Positions 51,083 through 60,141 of a DNA stretch of 64,000 nt are shown piece by piece. How positions within the stretch are numbered: the first letter of the stretch is position 1; the number at the start of each line of letters is the position of its first letter. The DNA lies in NCBI RefSeq assembly GCF_001185345.1, contig NZ_KQ236743.1, positions 384,372 to 448,371 of the forward strand, written 5' to 3'. Under the pieces are notes generated by a model. That model was not told where the DNA came from, ran no database searches, and saw only the letters and a program-made list of their open reading frames with translations. The position numbers and the translations under genes were made by a program. This DNA comes from Dorea sp. D27. GTDB lineage: Bacteria; Bacillota; Clostridia; Lachnospirales; Lachnospiraceae.

Positions 51083-52207
51083 CGGCTTTAAAATGACTTT
51101 GATACAGTCCTCCTCTTTTTTATCAAAGATGCTGTAAGCATGGCTTCCTTCTTCTAGAGAAAGCTTGTGGGTTATGATGTCTGTCGCATCAAATTCTCCT
51201 TTTTGGATTTTCTCCAGCATCAGATCAACGTATCTTGTGGCAGGGCACTGACCCATCTTTAAAGAGATATTCTTGGAAAAGAAGTTTCCAAGAGGGAAGT
51301 TGTTATATTTATTGCCATAGACTCCGACAAACGCTACCGTGCCGGTTTTCCGGATGCACTGAGAAGCCGTCTCTATCGCTGACTTTGAACCTCCCTGCAA
51401 TTTGAGCGCAGTTTCTATCTTTTCCATGACCGAGGTCTTGCCGTCCAGCCCCACGCAATCGATGACGGAATGAGCCCCTCCGTGCGTGATCTCTTTTATA
51501 TGTTCCCCTACCTGTTCAAATTCTTCAAAATTCAGGGCTTCTACGCCATAGCCTCTTGCGTGCTCCAGGCGGTAGCCTACACGGTCGACAGCGATGATTC
51601 TGCCGGCCCCTTTCTGAATACACCACTTGATCGTCATCAATCCTATAGGGCCGCACCCCAATACAGCAACCGTATCCCCGGCCTTCACGTCAGCGATTTC
51701 TGTGCCCCAATAGGAAGTGGGCAGGACGTCTGTGACGAATAGGACCTGCTCGTCCGTCAGTTCATCGGGTACCTTTTTCGGTCCTACGTTGGCATATGGA
51801 ACCCGGATATACTCTGCCTGGCCGCCGGCGTAATTGCCATGATATTTGCTATAGCCGAACAATCCGCCCGATTCCGCATAGTCATTAGAATTATCACACT
51901 GGCTGTTTTCTCCTTTATCACAATATTCGCAGTGCCCGCATGCGACGGGGAAAGGAATTACCACCCTGTCCCCTTTTTTGAGATTTTTAACTTCCTTTCC
52001 AACCTCTTCGACGATTCCCATTGTTTCATGGCCCAGGACATATCCGTCATACATCCCTTTTACCAGGCCATGCACCAGATGAAGATCTGAGCCGCAGATA
52101 GCGGCGGAAGTGACCTTTACTATAATATCGTCCTCTTTTTCTATCTTCGGATCCTCTACCGTTCTGCATTCGACCTTCTGCAGTCCATCAAATACGACAG
52201 CTTTCAT
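51080..52207 (-). CDS. zinc-dependent alcohol dehydrogenase (MDR family)
   Basis: 375 residues from ATG 52207 (GGGGGGATTG upstream; the in-frame ATG at 52228 is less likely). Catalytic zinc: A-I-C-G-S-D-L-H and G-H-E-T-M-G. Structural zinc: C-G-H-C-E-Y-C-D-K-G-E-N-S-Q-C. NAD(P) fold: L-G-C-G-P-I-G-L. Oxidises alcohols or reduces aldehydes; the family resembles glutathione-independent formaldehyde dehydrogenases. The IS30 right end abuts its stop codon, so its terminator may have been separated from it. Confidence 0.92.
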   Translation of the reverse strand: MKAVVFDGLQKVECRTVEDPKIEKEDDIIVKVTSAAICGSDLHLVHGLVKGMYDGYVLGHETMGIVEEVGKEVKNLKKGDRVVIPFPVACGHCEYCDKGENSQCDNSNDYAESGGLFGYSKYHGNYAGGQAEYIRVPYANVGPKKVPDELTDEQVLFVTDVLPTSYWGTEIADVKAGDTVAVLGCGPIGLMTIKWCIQKGAGRIIAVDRVGYRLEHARGYGVEALNFEEFEQVGEHIKEITHGGAHSVIDCVGLDGKTSVMEKIETALKLQGGSKSAIETASQCIRKTGTVAFVGVYGNKYNNFPLGNFFSKNISLKMGQCPATRYVDLMLEKIQKGEFDATDIITHKLSLEEGSHAYSIFDKKEEDCIKVILKP

Positions 52208-52351
52208 TGCAATCCCCCCTGTTATCATTTGAAAATATTATCTGTAGATAAAGCAGATCTATACCCGGAAAATCTGTCGTAGGATATTCACTTCATCGCA
52301 AAAGCAGGCCCAGTCTTGCTGCAGTTCGGACATTGCGGCTGGATAACGGAA

Positions 52352-52384
52352 AAGGAGACTGCCATACATTCCGGCAATCTCCTT
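52352..52384 (-). terminator. terminator of the RHH regulator gene
   Basis: AAGGAGA (52352-52358) pairs with TCTCCTT (52378-52384), with TGCC/GGCA inside; on the reverse strand it ends in TTTTCC. It directly follows the RHH stop. Confidence 0.6.
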
Positions 52385-52387
52385 CGT

Positions 52388-52558
52388 TTATTCTAACTCT
52401 ATCTTCCCATGCTTATTCTCGAACTCTGCGACATGCTTTTTCATTAAGACTTCTAATTCCCGGTTGGCAGAACGTGCATTATATTCCGCGACATAGCGGA
52501 ACATCTTGAGCAGCTGGGCGTCTGTCCTGACCGTAAATTTTACAATATCAGATGGCAT
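52388..52558 (-). CDS. ribbon-helix-helix (Arc/MetJ-like) regulator
   Basis: 56 residues, too short for standard ORF lists. Sequence begins M-P-S-D-I-V-K-F-T-V-R-T (the DNA-binding strand), then helices with S-A-N-R-E-L-E-V-L-M-K-K (typical S-x-N-x-E-I/L turn of Arc repressors). GGAGGTTCTATT precedes the ATG. Three CGTC-N5-GACGG operators stand upstream in the divergent region, strong support for an autoregulating repressor. Confidence 0.85.
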   Translation of the reverse strand: MPSDIVKFTVRTDAQLLKMFRYVAEYNARSANRELEVLMKKHVAEFENKHGKIELE

Positions 52559-52593
52559 AATAGAACCTCCAAAAAGAATTTGTGGTTATTATA

Positions 52594-52722
52594 CCGTCTA
52601 ATTGACGGCAATATTCCGAACTGACGTCTAGGTGACGGCGTAAAATGTAAAATAATACAATATAGTGCCGGCATCATATAGTCGGAAAGACGGTTGAATT
52701 ATATTGACGTCAATATGACGGC
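52594..52722. promoter_or_regulatory. three tandem operators of the RHH regulator
   Basis: CCGTCTAATTGACGG (52594-52608), ACGTCTAGGTGACGG (52624-52638) and ACGTCAATATGACGG (52707-52721): the same CGTC-N5-GACGG dyad. The first two are exactly 30 bp apart. A degenerate copy lies near 52660-52685. They sit between the RHH gene and the divergent gene at 52823, so both may be controlled. Confidence 0.8.
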
Positions 52723-52822
52723 ATAATATAATGTGAACATAGAAAAAGTCTCAGGATAAGAATGCTATCACAGGGTAAGATAGTAGTATCAAGAACAACA
52801 AATTTTACCAGAGGAGAGTCAT

Positions 52823-53110
52823 ATGAGTAATATTAAAGAACTGGTCAAACTGGCTGCTGACAGTATGAAGAACCGGACATTGGATGAACTGCTGGAAAAT
52901 GACAGAGAATTCCAGAACAGGCTTGAAGAGGAGAAAGAAGCGCACAAAGCGATGAAGGAGCTGGACTTGACAGAAGAGCAGAGGACTGTGGTGGAGACCT
53001 TGGTTTCAAGGAAAGATGAAACCGAGTACGATTACCGCGTGAATGCCTATATGGCAGGCATGATCGATGCTTATGAGATTTTAAAACAGTTTGACTTGAC
53101 CAAGGAGTAG
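52823..53110 (+). CDS. uncharacterised 95-residue helical protein
   Basis: Charged, all-helical soluble protein; not recognised with certainty. AGAGGAGAG precedes the ATG. Divergent from the RHH regulator across its operators, so it may be a target of that repressor. Small size and this layout resemble an antitoxin/regulator neighbourhood, but no toxin is visible. Confidence 0.65.
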   Translation: MSNIKELVKLAADSMKNRTLDELLENDREFQNRLEEEKEAHKAMKELDLTEEQRTVVETLVSRKDETEYDYRVNAYMAGMIDAYEILKQFDLTKE

Positions 53111-53205
53111 ACACGCCGCTACCTTTGCAATTGGCAAACCAAACCGAAATATGATAAGATATAAGGACAGTGGACATACGGCAGCAGATTCAGAGGATGG
53201 TAATA

Positions 53206-54258
53206 ATGGAAAAACAAGAGAAAAAGCACAAGCGCCGCCCACGATATTCGGGCGCATATCCAAAGAGATACGAAGAGAAATACAAGGAGCATCAGCCGGA
53301 GAGATATTCTGATACAGTATCCAGAGTCATCCGGAAGGGCAGTACGCCCGCCGGCATGCACATCTCTATCTGTGTGCGGGAGATTCTGGATTTTCTTCAG
53401 ATACAGCCCGGTCAGAAAGGGCTTGACGCTACCCTTGGATACGGCGGACACAGTGCGAAGATGCTGGAATGCCTCAAAGGGCAGGGTCATCTGTACGCTT
53501 TGGATGTAGACCCAATCGAGTCGTCAAAGACAGCAAGGCGGCTGGAAAAAATGGGATATGGGCCGGATATCCTCACAATCCGGCAGCAGAACTTTGCCGA
53601 TATCGACGAGATAACCCGTGAAGCTGGTTTATTTGACTTTGTGCTTGCGGACCTGGGCGTCTCTTCTATGCAGATCGACAACCCGGACCGGGGATTTACG
53701 TATAAAGCAGAAGGCCCCCTGGATTTGCGCATGAATCCTCAGGAGGGCAAAAGCGCCGCGCAGAGGCTCAGGGAGATGACGCAGGAAGAGCTGCAGGGGA
53801 TGCTTATAGAGAATTCGGATGAGCCTTACAGTGCTGAGATCGCGGAAGCAGTCACGAGGAAGATGAAAAGAGGCGGGGCAATCGACACGACGACACAGCT
53901 TTATGAGACGATTGGCGAGGCGCTTGCGTTCCTGCCGGATAAAGAACGGTATGAGGCAGTTAAGAAATCGAGCCAGAGAACGTTCCAGGCGCTTCGCATT
54001 GACGTTAATAACGAGTTCGAGGCCTTGTACTCGTTTTTAGAAAAGCTGCCGGATATACTGGCACCAGGCGGCAGGGTGGCAATACTGACATTCCATTCAG
54101 GTGAGGACCGCCTTGTGAAGAAGTCGTTTAAGGAAATGGAACGAAGCGGAACATACAAAGAGATATCACGTGAGATCATACGGCCGTCACTGGAGGAGTG
54201 CAGGCAGAATGGACGCGCCCGCTCGACGAAGATGCGGTGGGCAGTCCGGGCAGACTGA
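53206..54258 (+). CDS. RsmH-like 16S rRNA cytosine-N4 methyltransferase paralogue
   Basis: 350 residues from ATG 53206. A Lys/Arg-rich N-terminal extension of ~45 residues precedes the MraW fold. SAM motif G-L-D-A-T-L-G-Y-G-G-H-S, then A-D-L-G-V-S-S-M-Q-I-D, D-R-G-F and the late T-F-H-S-G-E-D-R. The usual H-x-P-V-L opening is replaced by G-M-H-I-S-I-C, and no cell-wall (dcw) genes surround it, so this looks like a second copy rather than the mraZ-linked rsmH. rRNA m4C methylation is likely but target may differ. Confidence 0.85.
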   Translation: MEKQEKKHKRRPRYSGAYPKRYEEKYKEHQPERYSDTVSRVIRKGSTPAGMHISICVREILDFLQIQPGQKGLDATLGYGGHSAKMLECLKGQGHLYALDVDPIESSKTARRLEKMGYGPDILTIRQQNFADIDEITREAGLFDFVLADLGVSSMQIDNPDRGFTYKAEGPLDLRMNPQEGKSAAQRLREMTQEELQGMLIENSDEPYSAEIAEAVTRKMKRGGAIDTTTQLYETIGEALAFLPDKERYEAVKKSSQRTFQALRIDVNNEFEALYSFLEKLPDILAPGGRVAILTFHSGEDRLVKKSFKEMERSGTYKEISREIIRPSLEECRQNGRARSTKMRWAVRAD

Positions 54259-54305
54259 CAGACGCATCGGTGTGGGTTAATGTACAGCAGAGAAAAGGAG
54301 ACGGG

Positions 54306-54884
54306 ATGGAACGTTGTAAATGGTGCCTTTGTAACGAGAAGATGGTAAAATACCACGATGAAGAGTGGGGCATACCGCTTCATGACGACGGCAGGCAGTT
54401 TGAATTTTTAATGATGGAAGTGATGCAGTGCGGACTGAACTGGAATATGATGATACAGAAAAGGGAAATCTTCCGCGACTGTTTTGACGGATTTGACTAC
54501 GAGAAAGTAGCCCTATATGAAGAGGACGATATCGAAAGGATTATGCAGACAGAAGGGATGATAAGATCCAGGCGTAAAATAGAGGCAGTAATCCACAACG
54601 CCCGGTGCTTTCAGAAGGTGCGGGAAGAGTTCGGCTCTTTCAGCGCATATCTTTGGAGGTTTTCGGACGGGAAGACCATCTTCTATGAGGGGCATGAAAG
54701 CGGAGAGCTGCCGGCAAGAAACGGGCTGTCTGATGAAGTCAGCCGGGACCTGAAGAAGAGGGGATTCAAGTACCTCGGCTCCATCACCGTATACTCCCAT
54801 CTTCAGGCGTGCGGGATTATCAATGACCACGTGAAGGAGTGCTTCCGTTACGAGGACGTGGCAGGGCGCGTTCCGAACATTTGA
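54306..54884 (+). CDS. tag: DNA-3-methyladenine glycosylase I
   Basis: 192 residues. Key Tag residues sit at the same numbers as in E. coli: Cys4, Tyr16, His17, Glu38, Trp46; the second zinc pair is H-V-K-E-C near residue 175. It excises 3-methyladenine from alkylated DNA. The ATG at 54306 fits this numbering. It begins 47 bp after the RsmH paralogue, probably the same transcript. Confidence 0.93.
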   Translation: MERCKWCLCNEKMVKYHDEEWGIPLHDDGRQFEFLMMEVMQCGLNWNMMIQKREIFRDCFDGFDYEKVALYEEDDIERIMQTEGMIRSRRKIEAVIHNARCFQKVREEFGSFSAYLWRFSDGKTIFYEGHESGELPARNGLSDEVSRDLKKRGFKYLGSITVYSHLQACGIINDHVKECFRYEDVAGRVPNI

Positions 54885-54916
54885 TAAAATGCTCTGAAGG
54901 ACGGGGCTTAAGGATA

Positions 54917-55480
54917 TCACATCGGTTTTAAATTCTTCTCCAGGCGTCCGACCATCCATGCAAGGCGTTTGGAGCGTCCTGCCTCGGTCTTGGCATCCAG
55001 GTATGCTCTCGTATACGTCTTCTGAACAGACGGAGACATCCTCTGAAAATTAGAATATGCCTGTCCGTGCTCTTTCAGCAGGCCGGCTACCATCGCAAGC
55101 TGTTCCTCAGTGACGGCTGCAGGGCCGGCCGGCTTGTCCCATCTGCCGTTTTTCTTTGCCTCTTCAATTTTCGCCAGGCCATAGTCGGTCATCAATCCAC
55201 GCTGAATCAGATCTTCTGCTAACGCCTTATTCTTGGAAGACCACTTGCTGTCGCTTCTGCGTGCAGAAAAGTATTTGACATAGGATACGTCATCAATGCG
55301 TTTCATCAGTCCGTCGATCCAGCCGAAACAGAGCGCTTCTTCCAGCGCTTCGCCCGCTTTTACCGTCATCAGCTCCCGCGTCTTACCGAACAGCAGCCAG
55401 ACACCGTCGCCTGACGTGCAGTTATCCTCCAGCCAGCGTCTGAACTCATCACGTGTTTTAAAATGCAAAGGTTCATTCAT
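54917..55480 (-). CDS. YdeI/OmpD-associated family protein
   Basis: 187 residues. Start block F-K-T-R-D-E-F-R-R-W-L-E-D-N and V-W-L-L-F-G-K, then C-F-G-W-I-D-G-L and Y-F-S-A-R-R-S-D-S-K-W-S are characteristic. The C-terminal A-Y-L-D-A-K-T-E-A-G-R-S-K-R is the YdeI end. Members are linked to antimicrobial-peptide/bacteriocin tolerance, mechanism unknown. GAGGGGCAATT precedes the ATG. Convergent with tag. Confidence 0.88.
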   Translation of the reverse strand: MNEPLHFKTRDEFRRWLEDNCTSGDGVWLLFGKTRELMTVKAGEALEEALCFGWIDGLMKRIDDVSYVKYFSARRSDSKWSSKNKALAEDLIQRGLMTDYGLAKIEEAKKNGRWDKPAGPAAVTEEQLAMVAGLLKEHGQAYSNFQRMSPSVQKTYTRAYLDAKTEAGRSKRLAWMVGRLEKNLKPM

Positions 55481-55655
55481 AATTGCCCCTCCTGTTTTGC
55501 AAAAAATGAAACAGTAATTTGTTAATTATACCATGCTGCATGACGTTAGAGGAAGCAGAATCTTCCCAAAATCTGATTGACTTGCGGAAAAATAAATGTT
55601 ATATTACATATAGAACAAATGTAATAACTGCAAAAAAGGCAGTGAGGTGATGACA

Positions 55656-56648
55656 ATGGCAGTAAAAAGAGATTATTATGATATTCTTGGAATTGATAAG
55701 AAAGCAGAAGATGCCGCAATAAAGAAGGCATACAGGAAGCTGGCGAAGAAGTACCATCCTGACACGAATGCCGGTGACGCACAGGCAGAGCAGAGATTTA
55801 AGGAGATAACAGAGGCATACACGATATTGAGCGATCCGGAGAAGCGGAACCTGTATGACCAGTTCGGCCATGTCGCCTTTGACGGAAGCGGGCCGGGGGC
55901 AGGTGCCGGCGGTGCTGCAGACACAGGCGGCGCATACAGGGAGTACCATTATGAGAACGGTAATATGGACGACATCTTTGGTGATATTTTTGGCGACATC
56001 TTCCGAGGTGGCAAATCAGGCGGCTATGCTTATGACGGCTTTAGGGAAAATGGCTTCGGACGGTCAGAGTTCCGGGCGAAAGGTGCCGATATACGGGCAG
56101 AGGTGTCCGTTAGTTTTGATGAAGCAGTATTTGGCTGTGATAAGATTATCAGTTTTCAGGACATGGAGAAAGGCGGCGGGGCGGTACAGTCTCTTCAGGT
56201 CCACATACCCGCGGGCATAGAGAGCGGCAAGAGCATCCGGCTCAGAGGTAAAGGCATGCCCGGTGTTAACGGAGGTGCATGCGGCGATTTGCTTTTAAAA
56301 GTGCAAGTTGGCGGAAAGCACGGATTTGAGCGGAAGGGCCAGGATGTGTTTACGACAGCATCCGTACCGTTTACGACGGCCGTATTCGGCGGTGAAGTAC
56401 GCGTACCGACGCTTTATGGAGATGTAATCTGCAAGATTCGGGAAGGGACCCAGTCGGGGACAAAGATACGTCTCAAAGGCAAAGGGATCGTATCCATGAA
56501 GAACAATAAATCCCACGGCGACCAATATGTGACAGTACAGATTGAAGTCCCGAAGAACTTAAGCCAGGAGGCCAGACAGAAGCTGAAGGAATTTGAACAG
56601 GCGTGTAGGTCAGGCGGTCACGGAAGGAAAAAGAACAGCGCGTCATAG
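55656..56648 (+). CDS. DnaJ-like (CbpA-type) co-chaperone
   Basis: 330 residues from ATG 55656 (GAGGTG 8 bp upstream). J domain (1-70) with H-P-D in Y-H-P-D-T; a Gly/Phe-rich linker with D-I-F-G-D-I-F; then two beta-barrel substrate domains (about 130-320). The zinc-finger cysteines of DnaJ are absent, as in CbpA. It stimulates DnaK. Not next to dnaK or grpE. Complete. Confidence 0.92.
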   Translation: MAVKRDYYDILGIDKKAEDAAIKKAYRKLAKKYHPDTNAGDAQAEQRFKEITEAYTILSDPEKRNLYDQFGHVAFDGSGPGAGAGGAADTGGAYREYHYENGNMDDIFGDIFGDIFRGGKSGGYAYDGFRENGFGRSEFRAKGADIRAEVSVSFDEAVFGCDKIISFQDMEKGGGAVQSLQVHIPAGIESGKSIRLRGKGMPGVNGGACGDLLLKVQVGGKHGFERKGQDVFTTASVPFTTAVFGGEVRVPTLYGDVICKIREGTQSGTKIRLKGKGIVSMKNNKSHGDQYVTVQIEVPKNLSQEARQKLKEFEQACRSGGHGRKKNSAS

Positions 56649-56709
56649 TCTGTGTAGCTGTATGGGGATGCAGCTGGTAAGTGAGGGACTGCCGTATTGT
56701 CCCTGTACA

Positions 56710-57786
56710 TTAAACCAGCTTTCCCGACACGCAGTTCCTTCCGCTTTGCTTTGCGCAGTAGAGCGCTTTGTCGGCTTCGTTCAGCAGATTCATAAACTGC
56801 TCCTCACTGGTTACTTTCCGGCTGCTGATTCCGATGCTGACACTGACGTACCCGTCTCCTGCGACGTGTGGAATCTTCAGATTGTGGATTTCATGCAGCA
56901 GCTTCTCCGCAAACGCAGCCGCTTCCTCTTTGCCGGCTTCCTGCAGTAAGACTAAGAACTCTTCTCCGCCGTAACGCACGGCAATGGATTCGGACCCGGC
57001 GGAAAGCCTGAGGATGACGCCCGCCACAGACTTGAGCACTTCATCGCCTGCCATGTGGCCATACGTGTCGTTATACTGTTTGAAGAAGTCCACGTCCAGC
57101 ATCAGCGCATGAAGTTCGGCGCTTCCCTTTTCCAATAGGTTCTGCTTGTACTGCTCCAGATATATGCGGTTTGACAGTTTCGTGAGCCCGTCCTGGTTGG
57201 ACAGGTATTCAAACTTCTGATTCAGCTGCAGGAGCCTGCCGTACGTATAGACATAAAATCCGTTCAGGGCAAGTGAAAATACAAAGTTGCCGACGTAGAG
57301 AAACGGAAACCGAAGCAGAAAATTCTGCGTGTATACCGGGGGAAGGGTGTGTTGCAGCGGAGTCCATAATAATGCAATTAGGACAGACAGGCCGATACCG
57401 CTGAACAGGATGGCCGGCTTCATCTGCAGGATAAAGAAGCAGATAAACGGGAACAGGCAGAACCAGAGGGCGGCAAAGCCTTCCACAAGCCCGCCTACGA
57501 CGTAGAGCGTGAACATACCGAGCAGAATAAAGGCCATACAGAGGGAACCCGCCAGATATCTGCCGGTTTTCTTCGTGTACAGATAGATGACGATACAGAA
57601 GACTGCACTGATGCCGGTCTCAAGGCCCAGGCGGTATTCTGCCTTTATCATATTTAAGACAGTCATAATAATGGAGATGCCCGCGCCGGCAATACAGAAC
57701 AGGCGAAGCTGCACACAGAGCCTGTTTGTCATATTTACAAACATTTCTTCGAGCAGCCCTCTGAAAAACTTCTTCAGATAATTCAT
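56710..57786 (-). CDS. membrane-bound diguanylate cyclase
   Basis: 358 residues. About six membrane helices in residues 28-185 form the sensor. The GGDEF domain follows (195-355): L-T-K-L-S-N-R, D-V-D-F-F-K-Q-Y-N-D, Y-G-G-E-E-F. The GGEEF active site is intact, so c-di-GMP synthesis is expected; no RxxD inhibitory site is obvious. The sensor type resembles no domain I can name. Convergent with the DnaJ-like gene. Confidence 0.9.
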   Translation of the reverse strand: MNYLKKFFRGLLEEMFVNMTNRLCVQLRLFCIAGAGISIIMTVLNMIKAEYRLGLETGISAVFCIVIYLYTKKTGRYLAGSLCMAFILLGMFTLYVVGGLVEGFAALWFCLFPFICFFILQMKPAILFSGIGLSVLIALLWTPLQHTLPPVYTQNFLLRFPFLYVGNFVFSLALNGFYVYTYGRLLQLNQKFEYLSNQDGLTKLSNRIYLEQYKQNLLEKGSAELHALMLDVDFFKQYNDTYGHMAGDEVLKSVAGVILRLSAGSESIAVRYGGEEFLVLLQEAGKEEAAAFAEKLLHEIHNLKIPHVAGDGYVSVSIGISSRKVTSEEQFMNLLNEADKALYCAKQSGRNCVSGKLV

Positions 57787-57962
57787 GTAAATCCCCCTTC
57801 GTTCATACAGATAATATAAGCGCGTCCATATTATGGTATGGATGCGAAAAAACTTGACACGGAAATACTACAAGTGTAAGATTTAGAAAAGAGCATAAAA
57901 AGATAATAAAATCAGGCATTACTATATAACAGTTCTGAAATATTACTTTCAGGGAGGGAAGT

Positions 57963-60068
57963 ATGCGGTACAGAAACAACACACACAAAAAAAGTAAACC
58001 TATATTGATACTATCGGCCGCTGCGGGGATAATCTTAACAGCCTGCGCCATTTCTGCCGTCATATATTTCAGCTCCGGCAGGGGCAGGGAGACGCCTCAG
58101 GAACTTCTGGCCGAATACATGAACCATATCCCAGAAAAGGAATATGGGAAAATGTATGCGATGCTGGATAAGGAGACGGCCCGGAATATAAGCGAAGAAG
58201 AGTTCATAACACGCAATTCCGCCATATATGAGGGGATTGGGACAGAGGACATGGTCATCAAAGTAACAGAGTATGACGAAGGCAAGAGAGCGGTAAAATA
58301 CCATGCTTCATTTGACACCGTGGCCGGAAATATCAGTTTTGATAACGAGGCCACGTTTGTAAAAGAAGGAGACGGCTGCCGCCTTGTATGGAAGGACAGC
58401 CTTATCTTCCCCGGCCTCGAAGCGGATGACAAGATCAAAGTGTCTGTAACGCAGGCGGAAAGAGGGCGGATTCTGGACCGGAACGACCGTGTCCTTGCAG
58501 GAAAGGGGACGGCTTCTTCCGTAGGAATCGTACCTGGCAAGCTGGAGGACAGAGAACGCGCGGTGGAAGAGGTAGCAGAACTGCTCGCTCTTGAGCCGGA
58601 GGCGATAGAGAAAAAGCTGGATGCACAATGGGTGAAGGAAGATTCCTTTGTCCCGGTCAAGACGGTGGCTAAAGTGAGCGAATTGGATCTGCTGGCAGTG
58701 GATCCGGATGATGAGGCAGCCGTGGAAGCCAGGAGGCAGGAAAAGCTCCTTACTGTCCCCGGCGTCATGATTACAGATGTAGAAGTGCGGGAATATCCGC
58801 TGAAAGAAGCGGCCGCACATCTGACAGGCTATGTCCAGGGCGTAACGGCAGAAGACCTCGAGGAGCATGCCGGGGAGGGATATGCATCGAACAGCGTTAT
58901 CGGTAGGAGTGGTATAGAAGGGCTGTACGAGAAGGAATTAAAAGGCAACGACGGATACAGTATCAATATGATGGATAGTGACGGGAATCTGAAGAAAGTG
59001 CTTGCGAACGTTATGGTAGAGGACGGACAGGACATAAAGCTTACGGTGGACGCTGAGATCCAGTCTGCCCTGTATGAACAGTTTGAAGAGGATAAAAGCT
59101 GCTCCGTCGCCATGAATCCATATACAGGAGAAGTGCTGGCGCTTGTCAGTACGCCTTCCTATGACAGCAACGGTTTTATAATGGGGATGACGGATGAGGA
59201 ATGGACGGCGCTCAATGAGGACGAGAAGAAACCGCTGTACAACCGCTTCCGCCAGGTGTGGAGCCCGGGTTCTACGTTTAAGCCGGTCACCGCTTCCATC
59301 GGTCTGGATTCGGGGGCGATAGATCCGGAGGAAGACTTTGGGAAAGAAGGGCTTAGCTGGCAGAAGGATGCGTCATGGGGGTCTTATCACGTGACTACGC
59401 TCCATGCATATTCACCTGCTGTGCTGGAAAACGCGCTGATCTATTCCGACAATATCTATTTTGCAAAAGCCGCACTGAAAATCGGGGCGGAAGAATTGCA
59501 GGAATCCCTGCAGAAAATCGGTTTTGGAAAGGAATTGCCTTTTGAGATATCAATGTCCGTCTCACAATATTCTAACACAGAGAAGATTGAGACTGAGATT
59601 CAGCTTGCCGACAGCGGTTACGGCCAGGGGCAGGTGCTCGTCAATCCGCTGCATCTGGCAGGCATCTATACATCCTTCTGCAATGACGGCAATATGATCA
59701 AGCCGTATCTGCGGTATGAGGAGGAGCCGAAGAAGGAAATCTGGATACAAGACGCATGCACACCCGAGGCAGCGGGCCGGGTGCTGGAAGGGATGAAAAA
59801 GGTCGTTAATGATTCCAACGGCACCGGATACGCGGCTCACAGAGAGGATATCATCCTGGCAGGAAAGACCGGCACAGCGGAAATCAAGGATTCAAAAGAA
59901 GATACTGCCGGAACGGAGCTTGGATGGTTTGCGGTATTAACGCCGGATAAAGAGTATGAAAGGCCGATACTGGTCGTAAGCATGGTCGAGGATGTGAAAG
60001 ACATCGGAGGGAGCGGCTATGTTGTCGGCAAGGATAAAGATGTGCTGGATGTGTATCTGCCACGTTGA
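57963..60068 (+). CDS. class B penicillin-binding protein, PBP2a/PBP3-like
   Basis: 701 residues. N-terminal membrane anchor (about 18-40), NTF2-like MecA_N domain (50-150), dimerization domain (160-370), transpeptidase domain. Active-site motifs: S-P-G-S-T-F-K (STxK), S-D-N and K-T-G-T-A. It cross-links peptidoglycan outside the membrane. The MecA_N domain is the feature shared with beta-lactam-resistant PBP2a. GGGAGGGAAG precedes the ATG. A BlaR1/MecR1-type sensor lies 3 kb downstream. Confidence 0.93.
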   Translation: MRYRNNTHKKSKPILILSAAAGIILTACAISAVIYFSSGRGRETPQELLAEYMNHIPEKEYGKMYAMLDKETARNISEEEFITRNSAIYEGIGTEDMVIKVTEYDEGKRAVKYHASFDTVAGNISFDNEATFVKEGDGCRLVWKDSLIFPGLEADDKIKVSVTQAERGRILDRNDRVLAGKGTASSVGIVPGKLEDRERAVEEVAELLALEPEAIEKKLDAQWVKEDSFVPVKTVAKVSELDLLAVDPDDEAAVEARRQEKLLTVPGVMITDVEVREYPLKEAAAHLTGYVQGVTAEDLEEHAGEGYASNSVIGRSGIEGLYEKELKGNDGYSINMMDSDGNLKKVLANVMVEDGQDIKLTVDAEIQSALYEQFEEDKSCSVAMNPYTGEVLALVSTPSYDSNGFIMGMTDEEWTALNEDEKKPLYNRFRQVWSPGSTFKPVTASIGLDSGAIDPEEDFGKEGLSWQKDASWGSYHVTTLHAYSPAVLENALIYSDNIYFAKAALKIGAEELQESLQKIGFGKELPFEISMSVSQYSNTEKIETEIQLADSGYGQGQVLVNPLHLAGIYTSFCNDGNMIKPYLRYEEEPKKEIWIQDACTPEAAGRVLEGMKKVVNDSNGTGYAAHREDIILAGKTGTAEIKDSKEDTAGTELGWFAVLTPDKEYERPILVVSMVEDVKDIGGSGYVVGKDKDVLDVYLPR

Positions 60069-60141
60069 GGTTCAGGCTGCTTCTGTCTCGGAAGTAGTCT
60101 GGCTTTAAATATTACAGATGTAAGAATAAGGAGGAAGGCTT

